Counted from the first letter of the stretch, positions 39,191-52,165 are shown. The stretch: DNA of 64,000 nt from Eonycteris spelaea (GCA_003508835.1 PUFA01000167.1:248001-312000); one strand, 5' to 3'. The notes: generated by a model not told the origin, from the sequence alone. Numbers and translations: made by a program.

Positions 39191-41004
39191 ATGTAGTTGA
39201 GAGCTGCTAAGAGTGAGCCAACGTTAAATATATCGAAGAATACGATACCCATGATATATTAGTAAAGAGAAGGATGCAAAACAGTATTAAAATATATATA
39301 AATCTGAATGTGTAAATTCACATATATGCATAGCATATGAATCTTTATAATTTAAACAATGAAATATAAATGTTTATTATATTATTAATATGCTTCTTGG
39401 CCATTTGTGTGTTTTTTTGGAGAAATGTCTATTCATGAAAATATGTAGTCTCAAATATTTGATTATTTCTGGATGGTAAATAACTGGAGATTTTAATTTG
39501 CAAATATGTGATTTCAAAGTTTTCTATAATAGACACATATTACTTTCAAAATAAGAAAAATGTATTAACGTTTTTATGTAAAAAGAGAATACTAGCTGAA
39601 ATTTAGAGCATTTGCAACTAGAGCTCCCACTTGAGAACAGCATCGACTGTTATGCACACTATTAGTCGAGATGCCAGATGGCATGAATATGATGTTATTT
39701 AAAAATTATTAACCTCAATGAACCTGACACCAGAGGATTGAATACCAGCTATACAAGTGTATTTGTCTCCTACTGAGATACTAACTGTTGTACATTAGTC
39801 ATAATACTTTTTATCAAAATATTGCAAGAAATAAGGTTGTAAGAAATTCTAAATGGAACCCTCTCTCAAAAAACATGTCTCTTGTGTTCTAGGAAATGGG
39901 CTGTGGATATTGAATAATCTTCTCAATTGTAAATTCTTGAAAAATGGAATTATCTCTCATACAATAGTTTAAATATTTTAGGAATGCATTTGCAAATAAA
40001 TGAAAGAATATTTTCCATTTTTATTAACCTGAGATGTCATTGAGCAACCTCTGATGGTAAACTGTCATAATAGCTTTAGAACCCAAGTGTCTTAATCCAC
40101 TTCCCATGGATTAGTAATGTCTTTTGATCAGAGATTAAATTATAATGTTTTGGCCTCATCCTTAAGTTGACTGGTGGCTTAGTGATGGAGTTGCATGTTG
40201 TTATGACACAAATCCAGTCTATCAGATTGTTATCTGAATTGCCCATTTCTCAGGTTGTCATTTTTCTAAGTATGGATAATCTCTTTGAAATTTGGCAAAA
40301 TATAGCAAATGGATAAAGACCAAGAAGTCAAACAAGGCTTTGTAAGAGTTATGATGATGATCTTTAAGGTTTATAATATTTCATTTTATTCACATCTTAT
40401 TAATATAGTTGATGTGAAAAAGAACATTGTTGTTCTAATCAAAATAATTACCTTATCCCTCTCTGCCTTTTTTTTTTTTTAAAACTGAAATGGTACCCAC
40501 TGAGAACTATGCCCCTCACTTCAATCCCAAAAGTTTAGAAGATTATCAGGGACAGTTCCCTCAACCTAAGGCTTCTGGGTAGTAGCAAATTAGGGTTGTG
40601 GTGACAGAACCTGAGAAGGAGGGAGTAGAGTAAGAAAAACTTGACTTTTTTAGTGCCAAAGGTACTTTGAAACTCAAGTCCAGAGAGGCAGGAGCAGAAA
40701 GATCACATGTGGTTATCCTCTGACAAAAGAGAGAGTGCCAGGTTAGGAAGGCCAGAAGGGACGGTAATTAGAATGGACAGAATAGTCCAGTCCAAAGGGG
40801 TAAGTGAGTGGTCAGTTTTAAAACCGAAAAGGCATAATCACTGGGCAACCACTCAGGAGTGTCAGGTCCATACAGCATGTGGCATCTTAAAAACTAAGAG
40901 GCATTTTAAAGGTGGCAGCTGAGTGCTGTCTGTCGGATTCCCGGGGCCACTCTTCTTTGTATTTGGGATTTTGCACACACTCTTAATGTTAATGAGATTT
41001 ATGC

Positions 41005-41640
41005 AGGATTTTTTTTTTTTGGTATGGTTTAATTTTTTTTTTGGTATGGTTTAAATATATGTATATATTTAATTATTTAAATTAGTTTCAAGTATACAGT
41101 ACATTGGTTAGACATCTATATAGTTCATAAAACAATCCCCCCCAATTGCTCCTTTCCTCCCCTGGCCCTCTACCTAGCCAGCATATTAATGCTAACTGCA
41201 TTCCCTCTGCCATGCTCCCCATCCCCATCAGAGAGTTTACTGCCTATGTTTTCTTCTAGAAGTTTTATGGTTTTTGGTCTTACATTTAAGACTTTAGTCC
41301 ATTTTGAGTCTATTCTTGTATACAGTGTAAGAAGGTGGTCCAGCTTCTTTTCTTGGCATGTATCTGTCCAATTTTTCCAACACCATTTATTGAAGAGACT
41401 GTCTTTACCCCATTGTATATTCTTACCTCCTTTGTCATATATTAAGTGAGTGTATAGGCATGGATTTATTTCTGGGCTCTCTATTCTGTTCCATTGATCA
41501 ATGTGTCAGTTTTTATGCCAGTACCATGCAGTTTTGATTACTGTAGCTTTGTAGTATAGTTTGATATCAGGTAGTGTGATACCTCCAACTTTGTTCTTGT
41601 TTCTCAAGATTGCCATGGCTATTCGGGTTTTTTTTTTTTT
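41005..41640 (-). mobile_element. LINE-1, 3' end joined to internal ORF2
   Basis: Antisense L1. 41043-41115 is 3'-terminal ('TTAGTTTCAAGTATACAGTA'), then from about 41225 ORF2 sequence: 'TGTTTTCTTCTAGAAGTTTT', 'GTCCATTTTGAGTCTATTCT', 'CACCATTTATTGAAGAGACT', 'TTACTGTAGCTTTGTAGTAT', ending 'GCCATGGCTATTCGGG' and a T14 run. Most of ORF2's 3' end and the 3'UTR are missing between the two blocks, so the copy has a large internal deletion. The left tail has a duplicated poly(T)-GGTATGGTTTAA unit (41009-41054). Confidence 0.88.
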
Positions 41641-42868
41641 TATGTCTCTTTGCAGTTTGTTTTGGTGAATTTTAATTTGGGGGGAAACAGGTAAATTATA
41701 TTCATTATGCTCTGTCTACTCAAGCAAAGAAGTATAAAATAGACTGTCAATATATTTCTAATTTACAAATAGTTAACACAGAAATAAAGCTGGATACTTA
41801 AAATGTTTTTAGTATCTGAAAAAGTCATTTACATAGAATACCTTGTTCTGATATTACTAGAAAAATAAAAAATTACAGATTCTAAAAAAATTAATATAGT
41901 GATAATATAGGAATAACTGGTCACATAGTAGCTTAATCTGAATATCTTTTTCAAACTAGAAAGCACTCTAAAAACCTTTGTTTTTAAAGAGGCAAACATA
42001 CTAAATTTCAAAGTTTCTGAAATCTGTTTTAAGAGAAGCATTCAGCATAGTACTCTATTTCTTTTGGGGGAATCTTAAAAGAATGTAAGGGATACCTGTG
42101 CTATGGCATAATGGGATAAAAAGCTAAAAAAAAAGGAGAAAGGTAAACAGCTGCATACAGTCCTATATTTTTTTCTGAATGTCTTTAAATAATGACTCTA
42201 AAGCTTCTTGATTATCAGCTATTTAATTAGCCAAAGATTTGAGGTAATGACCATTATCTTTTACAAACAAATCCAAAAGTTAATTTCTGTATGCACTATT
42301 AATAAGATAAGTGCAGATCACTGAAAAAAGTACTTTTCTTCTTACTTGGATTCAACGAAATTTATTACAATGTCTATGGCAAGGTTATGGTCTAGATATT
42401 AGGGTAAATCAGATGGACACGGACTCATCATGGAGAAGCTTCCAGTTCAGTGGGAACGATATTGAAACTGTTATTCCTAATTTGGATGATGCGATGAATG
42501 AGAAGCACAAAAGGAACTTGGGCAGTTCACAATGTTATTGAAGATAAATGAAAATGATTGCTACATTTGAGTTAATTACATCTAAGTTAAAATGTCATGG
42601 GTCAGATGAAATGTGCAGTATGATAGTAATAATAGATATCTTAGTATAGAAGCTGTTTTAAATATATGTAATTCTATTTAAATGAACCAAAAAGAAGCCT
42701 TAGTAATCAAGTTATTATATTAAACAGAAAAGGAGTTCAATGTAATTTCCATCTCTCTTAACTGCTGGGTATGCCTGGTTATTTTGTTTTAGCTTGTGCT
42801 TACTTATTGTACAGCTTTTATTAGTCAAAGAAATCATTTTGCTCACCTTTTTATTGTTGCTTTTGTAG

Positions 42869-42976
42869 AAATTTCAGTGAACATTATCATTCCTTGTGTA
42901 AAGCAGTACATCACCTAGCAACTGTTGACTGCATTTTCTCCCTGGCCAAGGTCGCTAAGCAAGGAGATTACTGCAG
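42869..42976 (+). CDS. MSH3: MSH3 exon 18 (core domain, C-terminal helices)
   Basis: 108-bp exon, acceptor TTTTGTAG ending at 42868 and donor GTAATA from 42977. It completes a Glu codon and reads [20 protein letters not shown] then [15 protein letters not shown], ending in AG of an arginine codon. The motif A-xxD-xxxSLA-xAxxxxYCRP is the universal end of MutS domain III ('lDvlaalAevA...YvrP'). Human residues about 812-848. The human sequence (memory) has Lys where Asn stands in ENFSEHY. Confidence 0.97.
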
Positions 42977-43429
42977 GTAATATATTTTTTATTTCCCCCT
43001 TTTTCTCAGTACTTTAGATCAGATGCCATATTCAACCTATTTTAGTGTTTTTATTATAAAATACTAAAATTATTTAAATATGGTGGACTCTTGGTAAAGC
43101 TGAATGTCATACAAATATAGCTTGATTTAAAATTCTTTTCTTGTTTGCTCTATCACTAAGTACAGTGTTCACTATAACTCTAGAGGTGAATATTATACAT
43201 TTCAATTTTTAAGTTTAAATGGGTGACAGTTTTATAAAGCAGCAGCCCTTTCATTTGTTAGCTTTGACTTGAACACTTTATAATGTTTAATTTATAATTA
43301 TAAAAGTCTCATTTAAATATCTTAATCAGATATGGGTGACACTCAAGGTATAATTTCATTCTGAGGCAAATTGCTCTCTATTGCTTTCAATTGCTCTCAA
43401 ATTGCTTTCTTACCCCTGAAACCTTAAGC

Positions 43430-44010
43430 TTGAGCCAGTCTTTTGGCTTAATTCTCTGTCGTCAGATCTCTGGTGGTGAGGAGAGGTGGGTCCTGCCTTC
43501 TAGACCCTCTGGGGTGACAGTCCTGTTCCCATTGCTTTGCTGGCCATCGGTTGGGCCCCCAGGGCTCCAGCCCACCCTGCCCCCATGGTGGCTCTGTGCC
43601 TGGGCTCACCTCTGAGGGGGTTCTCTGTGGTGGCCTTTACCTCTGGTGAACACTCTGCACTTTGGCTTGCTCTTGTGGCTCCCCCAGGCCAGAATTTCAT
43701 GCCGGTAGCTCTCTGTGGCTCTGGGCTTTGCACTGTGGAGGCTGTCTGGGTCTCTCTTTTAGAGCACTTCCTCATTCATGAGGGCTCTGCTTATATGACC
43801 TAATCACCTCGCAAAGGCCCCACCTCCTAAAACCATCACATTATTTATTTGTTCTCTTTTTATAAAAGTTTTATTTTTTCTGTAAACACAAATTCTAACA
43901 TCAACAAACAATAGTCTGATGGAAAAATACTTAGCCATTAAATAATATCATCACATTAGACATTAGGCTTCAACATAGGAATTTGGGAGGGCACAAATAT
44001 TTAATTTGTA
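43430..44010 (-). mobile_element. MLT1-like LTR (ERVL-MaLR), interrupted, with GC-rich neighbour
   Basis: 43760-43843 ('CTCATTCATGAGGGCTCTGC', 'ATGACCTAATCACCTCGCAA', 'AGGCCCCACCTCCTAAAACC') and 43949-44010 ('TTAGGCTTCAACATAGGAAT', 'TTTGGGAGGGCACAAATATT') are one antisense MaLR-LTR 5' half, split by a 105-bp insertion. The GC-rich 43430-43755, in which open frames run on both strands, may be the rest of a divergent LTR, but I do not recognise it. No retroviral coding sequence. Confidence 0.65.
43834..43958 (-). mobile_element. Small retro-insertion with 10-bp target duplication
   Basis: CATCACATTA occurs at 43834-43843 and 43949-43958, flanking 105 bp (43844-43948). The flanking MLT1 sequence joins in register when the insert and one repeat are removed. 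Read on the minus strand the insert ends A/T-rich with an AATAAA hexamer, like the 3' end of a reverse-transcribed transcript. Source not recognised. Confidence 0.75.
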
Positions 44011-44999
44011 TCTCACAGCCTCATTTTTTCATATATCTAAGAAACATTTAGAGAATATTTAACTTGCTGGCTTGTTGTGAGTACTAAAAAGAAAACAGAA
44101 GAGATACTGTCTATCAGTGCTGTGGCACACAGTTCATTAGGAGATGTGTTTTCACTGTTCACACTTCCTTCAAGCCTTGGTTTCCTCTCTAGTTTGTGCC
44201 AGATATCTTTTTTTTTTACATTTAAATGCCCTCTGTAACTAGCATAGCACCCATAGTGGATGTCAAAAAGTGGTTTGTTTAATGTGAACATTTATATATT
44301 TGTGGGAGGAGAGTTGAAAGATTGGCTGTATCATTTATAGACTCAAAATATACTTAATTTGCCGTTTTCTTTTATTTGTTTGGCTGTCCATTTGTGCATG
44401 CAATGTATCCTGACTGCCAGGCACAGCAGTTTTATTTGAATTGGGTCTTTGAATTTTCTTTATTGCCCAATTTCTTGTCACATCAGAGGGATTCAAATGT
44501 ACAAATTTGCCCAATCAGTCAACTATAGGCATTTTAGAGCTGAAACTTTACATTGCAGGAAATGGGGAAAAATTGTGTTATATTAATCATCTGTAAAAAT
44601 AAGATATGTAAATTTACTGTAGTTGAATCTAATTGGGAAGAATAAGAGTCTACTTTCAGCTGACTTGATTTCTTCCTTATGTATTGCAATCTTAATAGTT
44701 TTTTTTTTGGTTCACAAGGTTTGTGAAGCAAATTTTTCCTAATGATTTCTGTTTCTGAATTAAGCAGAGGATTGGCTATAGCCTTTGCATTTAATGTGTA
44801 TTCAGATAAAGCTCTTCTCATTACATATGGGTATGTGGTTTGCTACACTACACCAAATTGAAACTTTCATATCTGTATGTGTGCCTGTATATCTATATGT
44901 ACACCTAAACATACAGATTATTATACATAATGTATAATTTAAAATACTATATAATTTTCAATGTGAAGTAATAATCAGAATCTAGCTTTGTTGTCAAAA

Positions 45000-45100
45000 G
45001 ACCTGGTTCTAGCCCACCCTCTGTCACTAACTAGCCATGTACACTTATTTAAAAGTCTTAGGTATCCACATATAAAGTTGTAAGAAGAAAAGTTATGAAT
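45000..45100 (+). mobile_element. MIR SINE fragment
   Basis: 'CTGGTTCTAGCCCACCCTCT' and 'GTCACTAACTAGCCATGTAC' match the MIR core ('ctggctctgccacttactagctgtgtgac'). Confidence 0.65.
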
Positions 45101-45384
45101 TAGTAAATGGGATAAATCTTAAAGTTGTAGGAATTCTTTATTGAGATGTAGTTTGGACAAGAACTCTATCTGTGGAGTAAAAATATATTCCTTATTGCAT
45201 CACTATAGAACTATGAGTCTATTCCTAGACTCATCAGAAAATTAACAGTTTTAGATTATCTACTGTATGTAAGTTTGGGCTTAGATTTTTCAGTTTAATG
45301 CCTCTCCTTGTTCTTTTGGCATCTTTCAGTATATATATATTAAGAGACCCTTTGATTCGCATAAGTATCTCTCTTTTAGGCGTC

Positions 45385-45620
45385 CTTCAGAGTGTAGACC
45401 TTGGATCAGATAGATATGGGTTTTGAATGGTAGCTTGGTTATTTAACAACTGACTTTAAACAAATTACTTAACATCTCTGATCCTCAGTTTGTGCATTGA
45501 CAAAATAGTACATATCTCTCAGATACATTGTATAGATTAAATGAGATAAAGATATGAGACTTCTAAGCAGGCCCAGACAAATGATAAGCACTTAGTAAAT
45601 AGTAGCTATTAATCAAAGGT
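45385..45620 (+). mobile_element. MIR SINE
   Basis: Sense MIR: 'GGTTTTGAATGGTAGCTTGG', 'CAAATTACTTAACATCTCTG', 'ATCCTCAGTTTGTGCATTGA', 'AAGCACTTAGTAAATAGTAG'. Confidence 0.8.
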
Positions 45621-47419
45621 GTTTAGTTATTCAAAAATCAGAAATAAGTATTGTAAAAATTCTTTATCTTTAATAAAAATGTCTGAACTTAAGGGTTGTT
45701 ATCGTTCATACCCATAATAATTTTTTATTTAAAAAAAATCATTTTTAGTTCCCTGTCAATACTCAGTGTCTCTTAGAACATTATAAGCATAGTTGTCTTA
45801 AAGTCTGTGTCTGATAATTCAAATATCTGGAGTCCTTTTGTGTCTGTTTCTATTATCTCTTGTTTCTGCTTGTTTTTATTTGTGTATCTTTTTGAATGCC
45901 TGGTTGTTTTGATTATCTTACGAGCATAGTATTTGCAAAATCATTTGTAGAAATAATTTGATATTATATTTCTTTTGAAAGAGTCACATTTGCTTATTAT
46001 TGGGTATCTCGAGACACTATAACAAAATGACATCACTTAATCTATATCTGAATTTGAGATGATTCAAAAATTCAAAGGGTACAGTTCTTACTTAAATATA
46101 CTCTTATGCCTGGTATGCAGCCCTTCGGAATCTCAATTTAGAGCAGAGCTCTCCATAGTGCATAGCCTCAGCTTTTCCCTCAGAAATCAGCAAATACCCT
46201 CCGCAGGCCTCTGTCCTACCGCAGGTCCGGGCCTGGTAATTCCTTGCTGCCTTATCATTAACAGGTGCCTTCAAGTAGCTGTTTTCTATACTTTATCCAA
46301 CTTTTTATTTGTCCTCAATAGGATTGTTCCAAATCACCTGTTCTATCAGTTAAGATAATTTCAGGAAATATTTCACATGCTAAAGTGCTTTCCAAATTGT
46401 ATGTCATGTAAAATCCATCTGAAAAAATTTAAATGAAAAATAATGCCATACCCTTTAAATAATATAATCAATCATCTTTTAGCAGCTATAAAATTGAGTG
46501 TAAATAGCCATGAAACGGGAAACTTTGATGTAAAATGCATTTTAAGGTAGTAATTAAGTAGCTGAAAATTATATTTTTCTTCTCTTAGGTTTCTAGCTTG
46601 TTTAAAGATTTTAGTGCTTTCGAGCTATTACAGTTAGTTCAAATTGATTATTTGGCTACATAATTGCAATTTTTTCCTTCTAAATGTTCAGATATTTTAT
46701 CTATTTAGATATGTTCTTATTCTAGGTTTTTGTATTCAGTCTGTATTCTGGATACCATACTGTTCTACTAATATAGATTATATTCTGTTTCTCTGGGGCA
46801 ATTAAAAGAGAAAGATACAATTTTAAAAATACAAAATGAATTTGTTCCAGTTCAATGATTCATTCTTTCTAGGCAGCATGTAATCCTAGTGTATCATCTT
46901 GGTTCTGTGAATTATCATTTGCTTCTTACTCTACCAGGAAGTGTTTTGTCATTGTGTAGTTTTGATAGCAGAATAAATCAGTGTAGATTTTAGAGCAGAA
47001 CAAATCTGTAAAAATTTTATTCTAAAGTGAAAACTTCGTGGGGAATTATGATATATTGATTTCACTTGGCAGAGTACCTAAGATTTTATTTTAAAACTGA
47101 TATCATTTAGAAATGGTTTCATTTTTTTCTTTTACAGTAAATTCATAACCCATCTAGATAAAAATTTTCTTTAGAATTCTAAAATTCAAAAACTGTTCTT
47201 TTCTTGTAATTACAAATGTCTCTTTCCAAAGGATGGTTTAAATTGTTTACTAAAAATATACTTTGTCACTTTTCTTTGAGAAATATGTGTATATTCTTGG
47301 GGTTTTATTAGCCAGATATATTTAAGAAGAAGAATTTAGTGTTTAGGAAAGGTAGTATTTTTTGGTGTTATGAGTAAGGTCAGAAATATGCTTATATGAG
47401 AAAGTCAAAGAACTAGAGG

Positions 47420-47860
47420 AGGCCATTGACAGGATGTTACAATGAAAAAGACAAACAAATGGCCAATAAATTGAAGAATGTTCAACCTTAGTAATCAATG
47501 AGGGCAAATTAAAACAGTGAGATAACACAGTTTATTGATGACATTATTAAAAATTAGAAAGTTTGATAATACCAACGTTAGGTGAAGATATGAAAGAACA
47601 AGTGCATTTTCATGCCCCATTGGTGGGAAGGTAAATTGATACAGCTACTCTTATCAAGATAAAAAAATATGCATGCCCTATAACTTAGGAATTCCACTTT
47701 ATCCAACTTAGAGAAACACTTGGACATATGCATATGGACATGTGTATAGGCTTGTTCATTGAAGGAAGCATTGTTTATAACGATGAAATTTGAACAGTGT
47801 AAATATTCAAGGCAGAGAACAGCTAACTATGTAGCAGCTTCCAAACAATGCTGAAGATCT
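47420..47860 (+). mobile_element. LINE-1 ORF2 3' part, old
   Basis: Sense L1: 'GACAAACAAATGGCCAATAA', 'GAGGGCAAATTAAAACAGTG', 'CATGCCCCATTGGTGGGAAG', 'GGAATTCCACTTTATCCAAC', 'TTCATTGAAGGAAGCATTGT'. Order and spacing fit the last part of ORF2; the frame is broken by indels. Confidence 0.8.
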
Positions 47861-48454
47861 GATAAATAAAGCTATAGATAAAAACAGAAATATTAAAGCT
47901 TACAAAACAAGACCAGGAAGGCAAAAAAAAAGTTTTTGCATCCAAAAAGTACCAAAAGATACCAAAAATCACAGAAAATGTTTTAATTAAACAATATTAA
48001 TTTTAAGGCATGCTGTCTCCAAGTTCAACACAGAATTTATATCAATGTAACATCTAGAAATAGTTTCATATGACTTTCTTTATTATGCTTATTAAAAATG
48101 ATTTAAGTAGCAATAATCTGAATTGTAATTTTTATTAACGAAAATGGCTTAGAGAATAATAGAAATAGAAAAGTAAAAAGGGTCTTCTAAAGGTAGATCT
48201 CAGTAGTGGAGCCATCACAAGACTGTTAAAGCTTGTGTTTCAGAGCACCGTTATAGTAATTGTCTTCCTAATTCTTATTGTATAGTTAAAGTTTAACTTT
48301 TATACTTAAAGCCTTAATCTGGATGTATGTTCCTAAAGTCCACGTTTAAGATTTTGTTGTCTGACAGACTGGCCTCAGAAGTTTTCTGTACTTAGAGATT
48401 TTTTTTAAAAGGCTATTTCCATGGCTATCAATTGAAATATACTTCTTTTTACAG

Positions 48455-48566
48455 ACCAACTTTACAAGAAGAAAGGAAAATCATAATAAAAAATGGCCGG
48501 CATCCTGTGATTGATGTGTTGCTGGGAGAACAGGATCAGTATGTTCCCAATAGTACAAATTTATCA
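48455..48566 (+). CDS. MSH3: MSH3 exon 19 (entry into ATPase domain V)
   Basis: 112-bp exon, acceptor TTACAG ending 48454 and donor GTAAGT from 48567. It completes Arg and reads [37 protein letters not shown]. The I-NGRHPVI element with a following VPN opens the MutS ATPase domain (bacterial 'I-xGRHPVVE...FVPND'). Human residues about 848-885. Phase 0 end. PNST in place of human PNNT would create an N-x-S/T sequence but the protein is nuclear, so glycosylation is not implied. Confidence 0.97.
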
Positions 48567-49049
48567 GTAAGTACTATATTTGCCAAAAAATAAGTAAAAG
48601 GTGTTAACATTGATCCCAAACTTTTAAATATTAAATAATGTTCTTTAAAATTTACCGAAGTTTTACCTTTGGCTTTAAATGGACTGATCCTTGGCTATAT
48701 AGTTTTATATTTACTGTCAAATATGGAATTGGTGCTTTTTCTAGTGCATGATCTGTAGAGGGAAAGATTTAGCAACTGAAGGATTAGTCTTAATTAGTTA
48801 TCCTAGGTAACAGTAAAAATTTTTTTCTGTCTATACATACCCACAAATGCTAATGGGGTGGAATCACACCATGGTGTTGCCAATTCCTATTGGAGTGTTG
48901 TATGATATATGCTTTGTCTTGTGTTCTACTATATTCAGATGTTCTGTGAAAGAGTTAGAGATGCTTCACCTGATTTCAGTGATGAGAATTTTTGTTATGT
49001 GGGTTAGCGTTCTCTTATAGAACATTAACGATCCTAACTGTTTAATCAT

Positions 49050-49240
49050 TTAATACATAGTGAGTGCCTCTTTAGCCCCAGATGGTGAAGCAAGTATTAG
49101 CCAGAGAGTAGTAAGCAAGACAGAGATAGTCTTTGCCTTCAGAGGGCTTATGGTATAGCCGAGAAGATAGTACAGCTTGGCATGATTCACACCCAGGGTG
49201 GAACAGGGTGACAAGAGGTTACATCACCATACTCAGAAGG
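49050..49240 (-). mobile_element. LINE-2 3' fragment
   Basis: 'ATAGTGAGTGCCTCTTTAGC' and 'TTTGCCTTCAGAGGGCTTAT' match the antisense LINE-2 tail ('tattgagtgcctactatg...ccctcatggagcttaca'). Confidence 0.55.
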
Positions 49241-49431
49241 CAATTTAAAACTTTTGGATCATTCATTTATGGAATTTTCCATTTAATATTTTTGAACCTG
49301 TGTTGACCATGGGTAACTGAAACTGTGAAAAGTGAAACTGTGGATAAGGGGTACTATTGTACTAGTAAAAAAGTGAAGCTGGGGAAAAAGTGAACTTGTG
49401 GGAGAGAGTATGTATGAGTGTGAGTGTGAGA

Positions 49432-49451
49432 GTGTGTGTGTGTGTGTGTGT
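49432..49451. repeat. (GT)n microsatellite
   Basis: About 10 GT units, preceded by imperfect GAGTGT units from 49417. Confidence 0.9.
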
Positions 49452-52059
49452 TAGGATAGTTACATTGTCAAAGATAAAGCCATATGCTAATTAGGTAAGG
49501 GTGATTTTATTCAGTAATATTATTACAAATAGGGTAAAGAGTCCATTGTGAACTGAACTCATCTTTAATTTGTGCAGAGTGACTGGCCATTTTAAAGGAA
49601 GACTGAGGGATTAAGGAGGGGGAAAGGGGGAAAGGGTTTGGAGTGGCTTGAACAGATTCAGGGAAATGGAGGTTTACAAAAAGCAGGAACCGGGATTGGT
49701 TAATGTGAAACCTGTTTGAGTTTACTATCTGGCAACTGGTGCTTATACCCTCCCACAGGGAGTGGGAAGGAAAGAGAGTTATCTCCTTGAATGTTTGCAT
49801 TTCAAAGAGATGGTTTTCAAGTCCTTGAGACTCAGTTCTAGGTGGGAGAAGATTTACATGGCAGAGAGACCGAAAAGATTTATAATTTGTAAGCTTCTGA
49901 AGTAACTGCTCTAGGAGGAGATTCAGGGGCCTGTCTGTCTATCACAAGGTGTCATCTGAAACACACAGTAAATTCTCCTGGCAGCATTGTGCTTCCTGAG
50001 GCAGGCACTTTAAGGGGACCTGGGGCCATCCTAAGGATGTGACCTTGAGCTGTTAGAAACTATGCTAATGTTCATTCTGGTCACTTAGTGGGGAGGGTAA
50101 GTGATATGATGGTGCTGAGAAGGTGCAGTTTTTATAGGGCAAGTTTGAGGCTTAGTCAAGAAGAGGGCCCAGAGAAGCCTTACTAGAGTTTGGTCAAGAA
50201 GTAGGTCTTTGTCAACATAGAGTAAAATTAACCTGGCAATGAGATGAAAGAATTAATATGCAGGGTGTAGTTAAGTGGAGAGGTCTTATAAGAGAATGAG
50301 ATGCCTGACTTTAAGATTTCAGAGGTTGTATTTTTCTGAGAAAATACCCTACATTATTTCTGTTGAAGTGAGTAGCAAAAGTGGAGAAGGTCTTTGGAGT
50401 GAGGAGATCAAAAAAGTTTGAGAAAAAGTCATCCATGTGAATGAGGAAATCATCTAAGAGAACAGCAGGGTTTGTAGTGGAAGATGCAGGTTGTCTAGGT
50501 ATCAGATTCCAAGGGATGGAGACTGGTGACCTGGAGGTTTATGGATACCTGCACTGAGGACAAGTAGAGATGGCGAAGCCCTAACGAAGCAGATATGGGA
50601 GAACCTCTGAACCCTGAGACAGTTATGGCAGGAAAGCTCAGCTTCCACGTGAAAGGACTGTGGGGAGTAGCAGCAGGTTTGGTCGAAGCCAGTGTACGAA
50701 GGAAATGTTCAACACGAAGTTAGAGAACCATAGAAGAATCTGGGAATTTTTCAAAGGACCATGGAAGAATTGAGATGTAGGGGAGCAGCTGGAAATTAGG
50801 TCAGAGAAAGCAAGCCCAGAACATCAGGGAGCTGGGAATATAACAGCCGTCTTGGGCAGTGAGCAAGGATAACAAAGATATGTGCAGGGTGACTTTGGCT
50901 AGCCACAAGGGTGATAAGTGAAGGGAAATACTTTGAATTACATCTAGTTTAGTGTTCCATTTTCATACCATACAGAGACTTTTGGTCATATATAACCTGA
51001 TTCACAGTATCTGTAAACTTGTTCATTCTCAGAGAATTTGTAAATTACTTAATTTATCAAAGTTAATAAGTGCAAATGCTTTTATTGTGTCTTAAAAGAT
51101 TATGTGAACATAAGAATTTTCAGTTTCCATAATACTAATAGGGTATAGATTTTCTTCAAAAAGTAATATGGTTATAACATTTAGTACCTTGGTTTGTATT
51201 GTACTTATAAATGACTTAGGTACCATTTCCTGTTACTGTTCCCATGCTCTAACTCACCAAACAGCTGGATCCCAAGGGTGTTATCCTTGACATTGTTTTT
51301 TTGTTTCTTTTGTCCCTTTTTTAATTCTCTTTCCCCTCTTTTCCTCTTTATTTTAAATAATGTATTATACTGTTTAATAAAGCAATATTTGAGAAACTAA
51401 AATAGCTTTGTCTCATTACAAGAATGTTTTAAAGAAACATTGAACTCACATATTTAAGTTTTTACAAAATAAATGGAGCGATTTATTCCAGCAAGCACCT
51501 CAGAATATTCCAGAATGTTCGATTCTTTTACATATGCTTTTTCTAACTTGAGTAGGAGTTGATATAGAACTGTTGCTATGGTGAAGTGCATTCTATTTTG
51601 CAGGGTATAAAGGGATAATGTTAAAAAGAGCTTACTATGTAAAACTCAATTTAAAATATTTTTTAGGTGTTAATTATAAAATATACCATGAAAATAATTT
51701 TCTGGAAGTCAAATGACATTGTTGCTTTTGATAATCATGTGATTTTAAGAAATGGTCTTTCATATATGTAATTAGAAGTGTACTTTCCTGGATTCTGTAT
51801 TACATTAACTTATTATAGTGCTTCTGAACAAGCCAACTTCCTGCCCACTTTTCCTCTCCCAGTTTTAGGAATACTTTTTTTTTTTCCACATTTCACAACT
51901 TGCATTTCTTTATGAATTTTTTTGTTAACATTTTATGAATATTTCGTTCTTATGAATTTTGACATACCTTGTGTCAATGTTGCGCTTGATGTCCAGTTTA
52001 CAAAAAAGAAAGAGATACACTACCTCTCTAATCTGGTGGGAAAGAATACTCAGTTAAAT

Positions 52060-52165
52060 TAACACCAATAGAATACTTCAAAAGACTGAGGGAACTAATA
52101 GATTGCCCAGTAGAAAAATTGGCAACAGACTTGAACAGGAATTTCAAAGTAGAGAATATCTAAAT
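52060..52165 (+). mobile_element. LINE-1 ORF2 fragment
   Basis: 'CCCAGTAGAAAAATTGGCAA' and 'CAGACTTGAACAGGAATTTC' match the L1 ORF2 stretch 'ccaatagaaaaatgggcaaaagacatgaacaggcaattc'. Confidence 0.65.

Larger units (their letters stand above)
42977..48454 (+). other. MSH3: MSH3 intron 18
   Basis: 5,478-bp intron. GC-rich block and MLT1-like LTR (43430-44010) with a 105-bp insertion, two MIR fragments (45000-45100, 45385-45620), an unassigned old repeat (45730-46010) and L1 ORF2 (47420-47860). The remaining AT-rich stretches show nothing I recognise. Confidence 0.85.

Noticed and set aside
43500..43803. Overlapping protein-coding frames on both strands (74-91 codons)
   Set aside because: They follow from high G+C and few stop codons in an LTR-associated block; they run into LTR sequence and match no protein I know.
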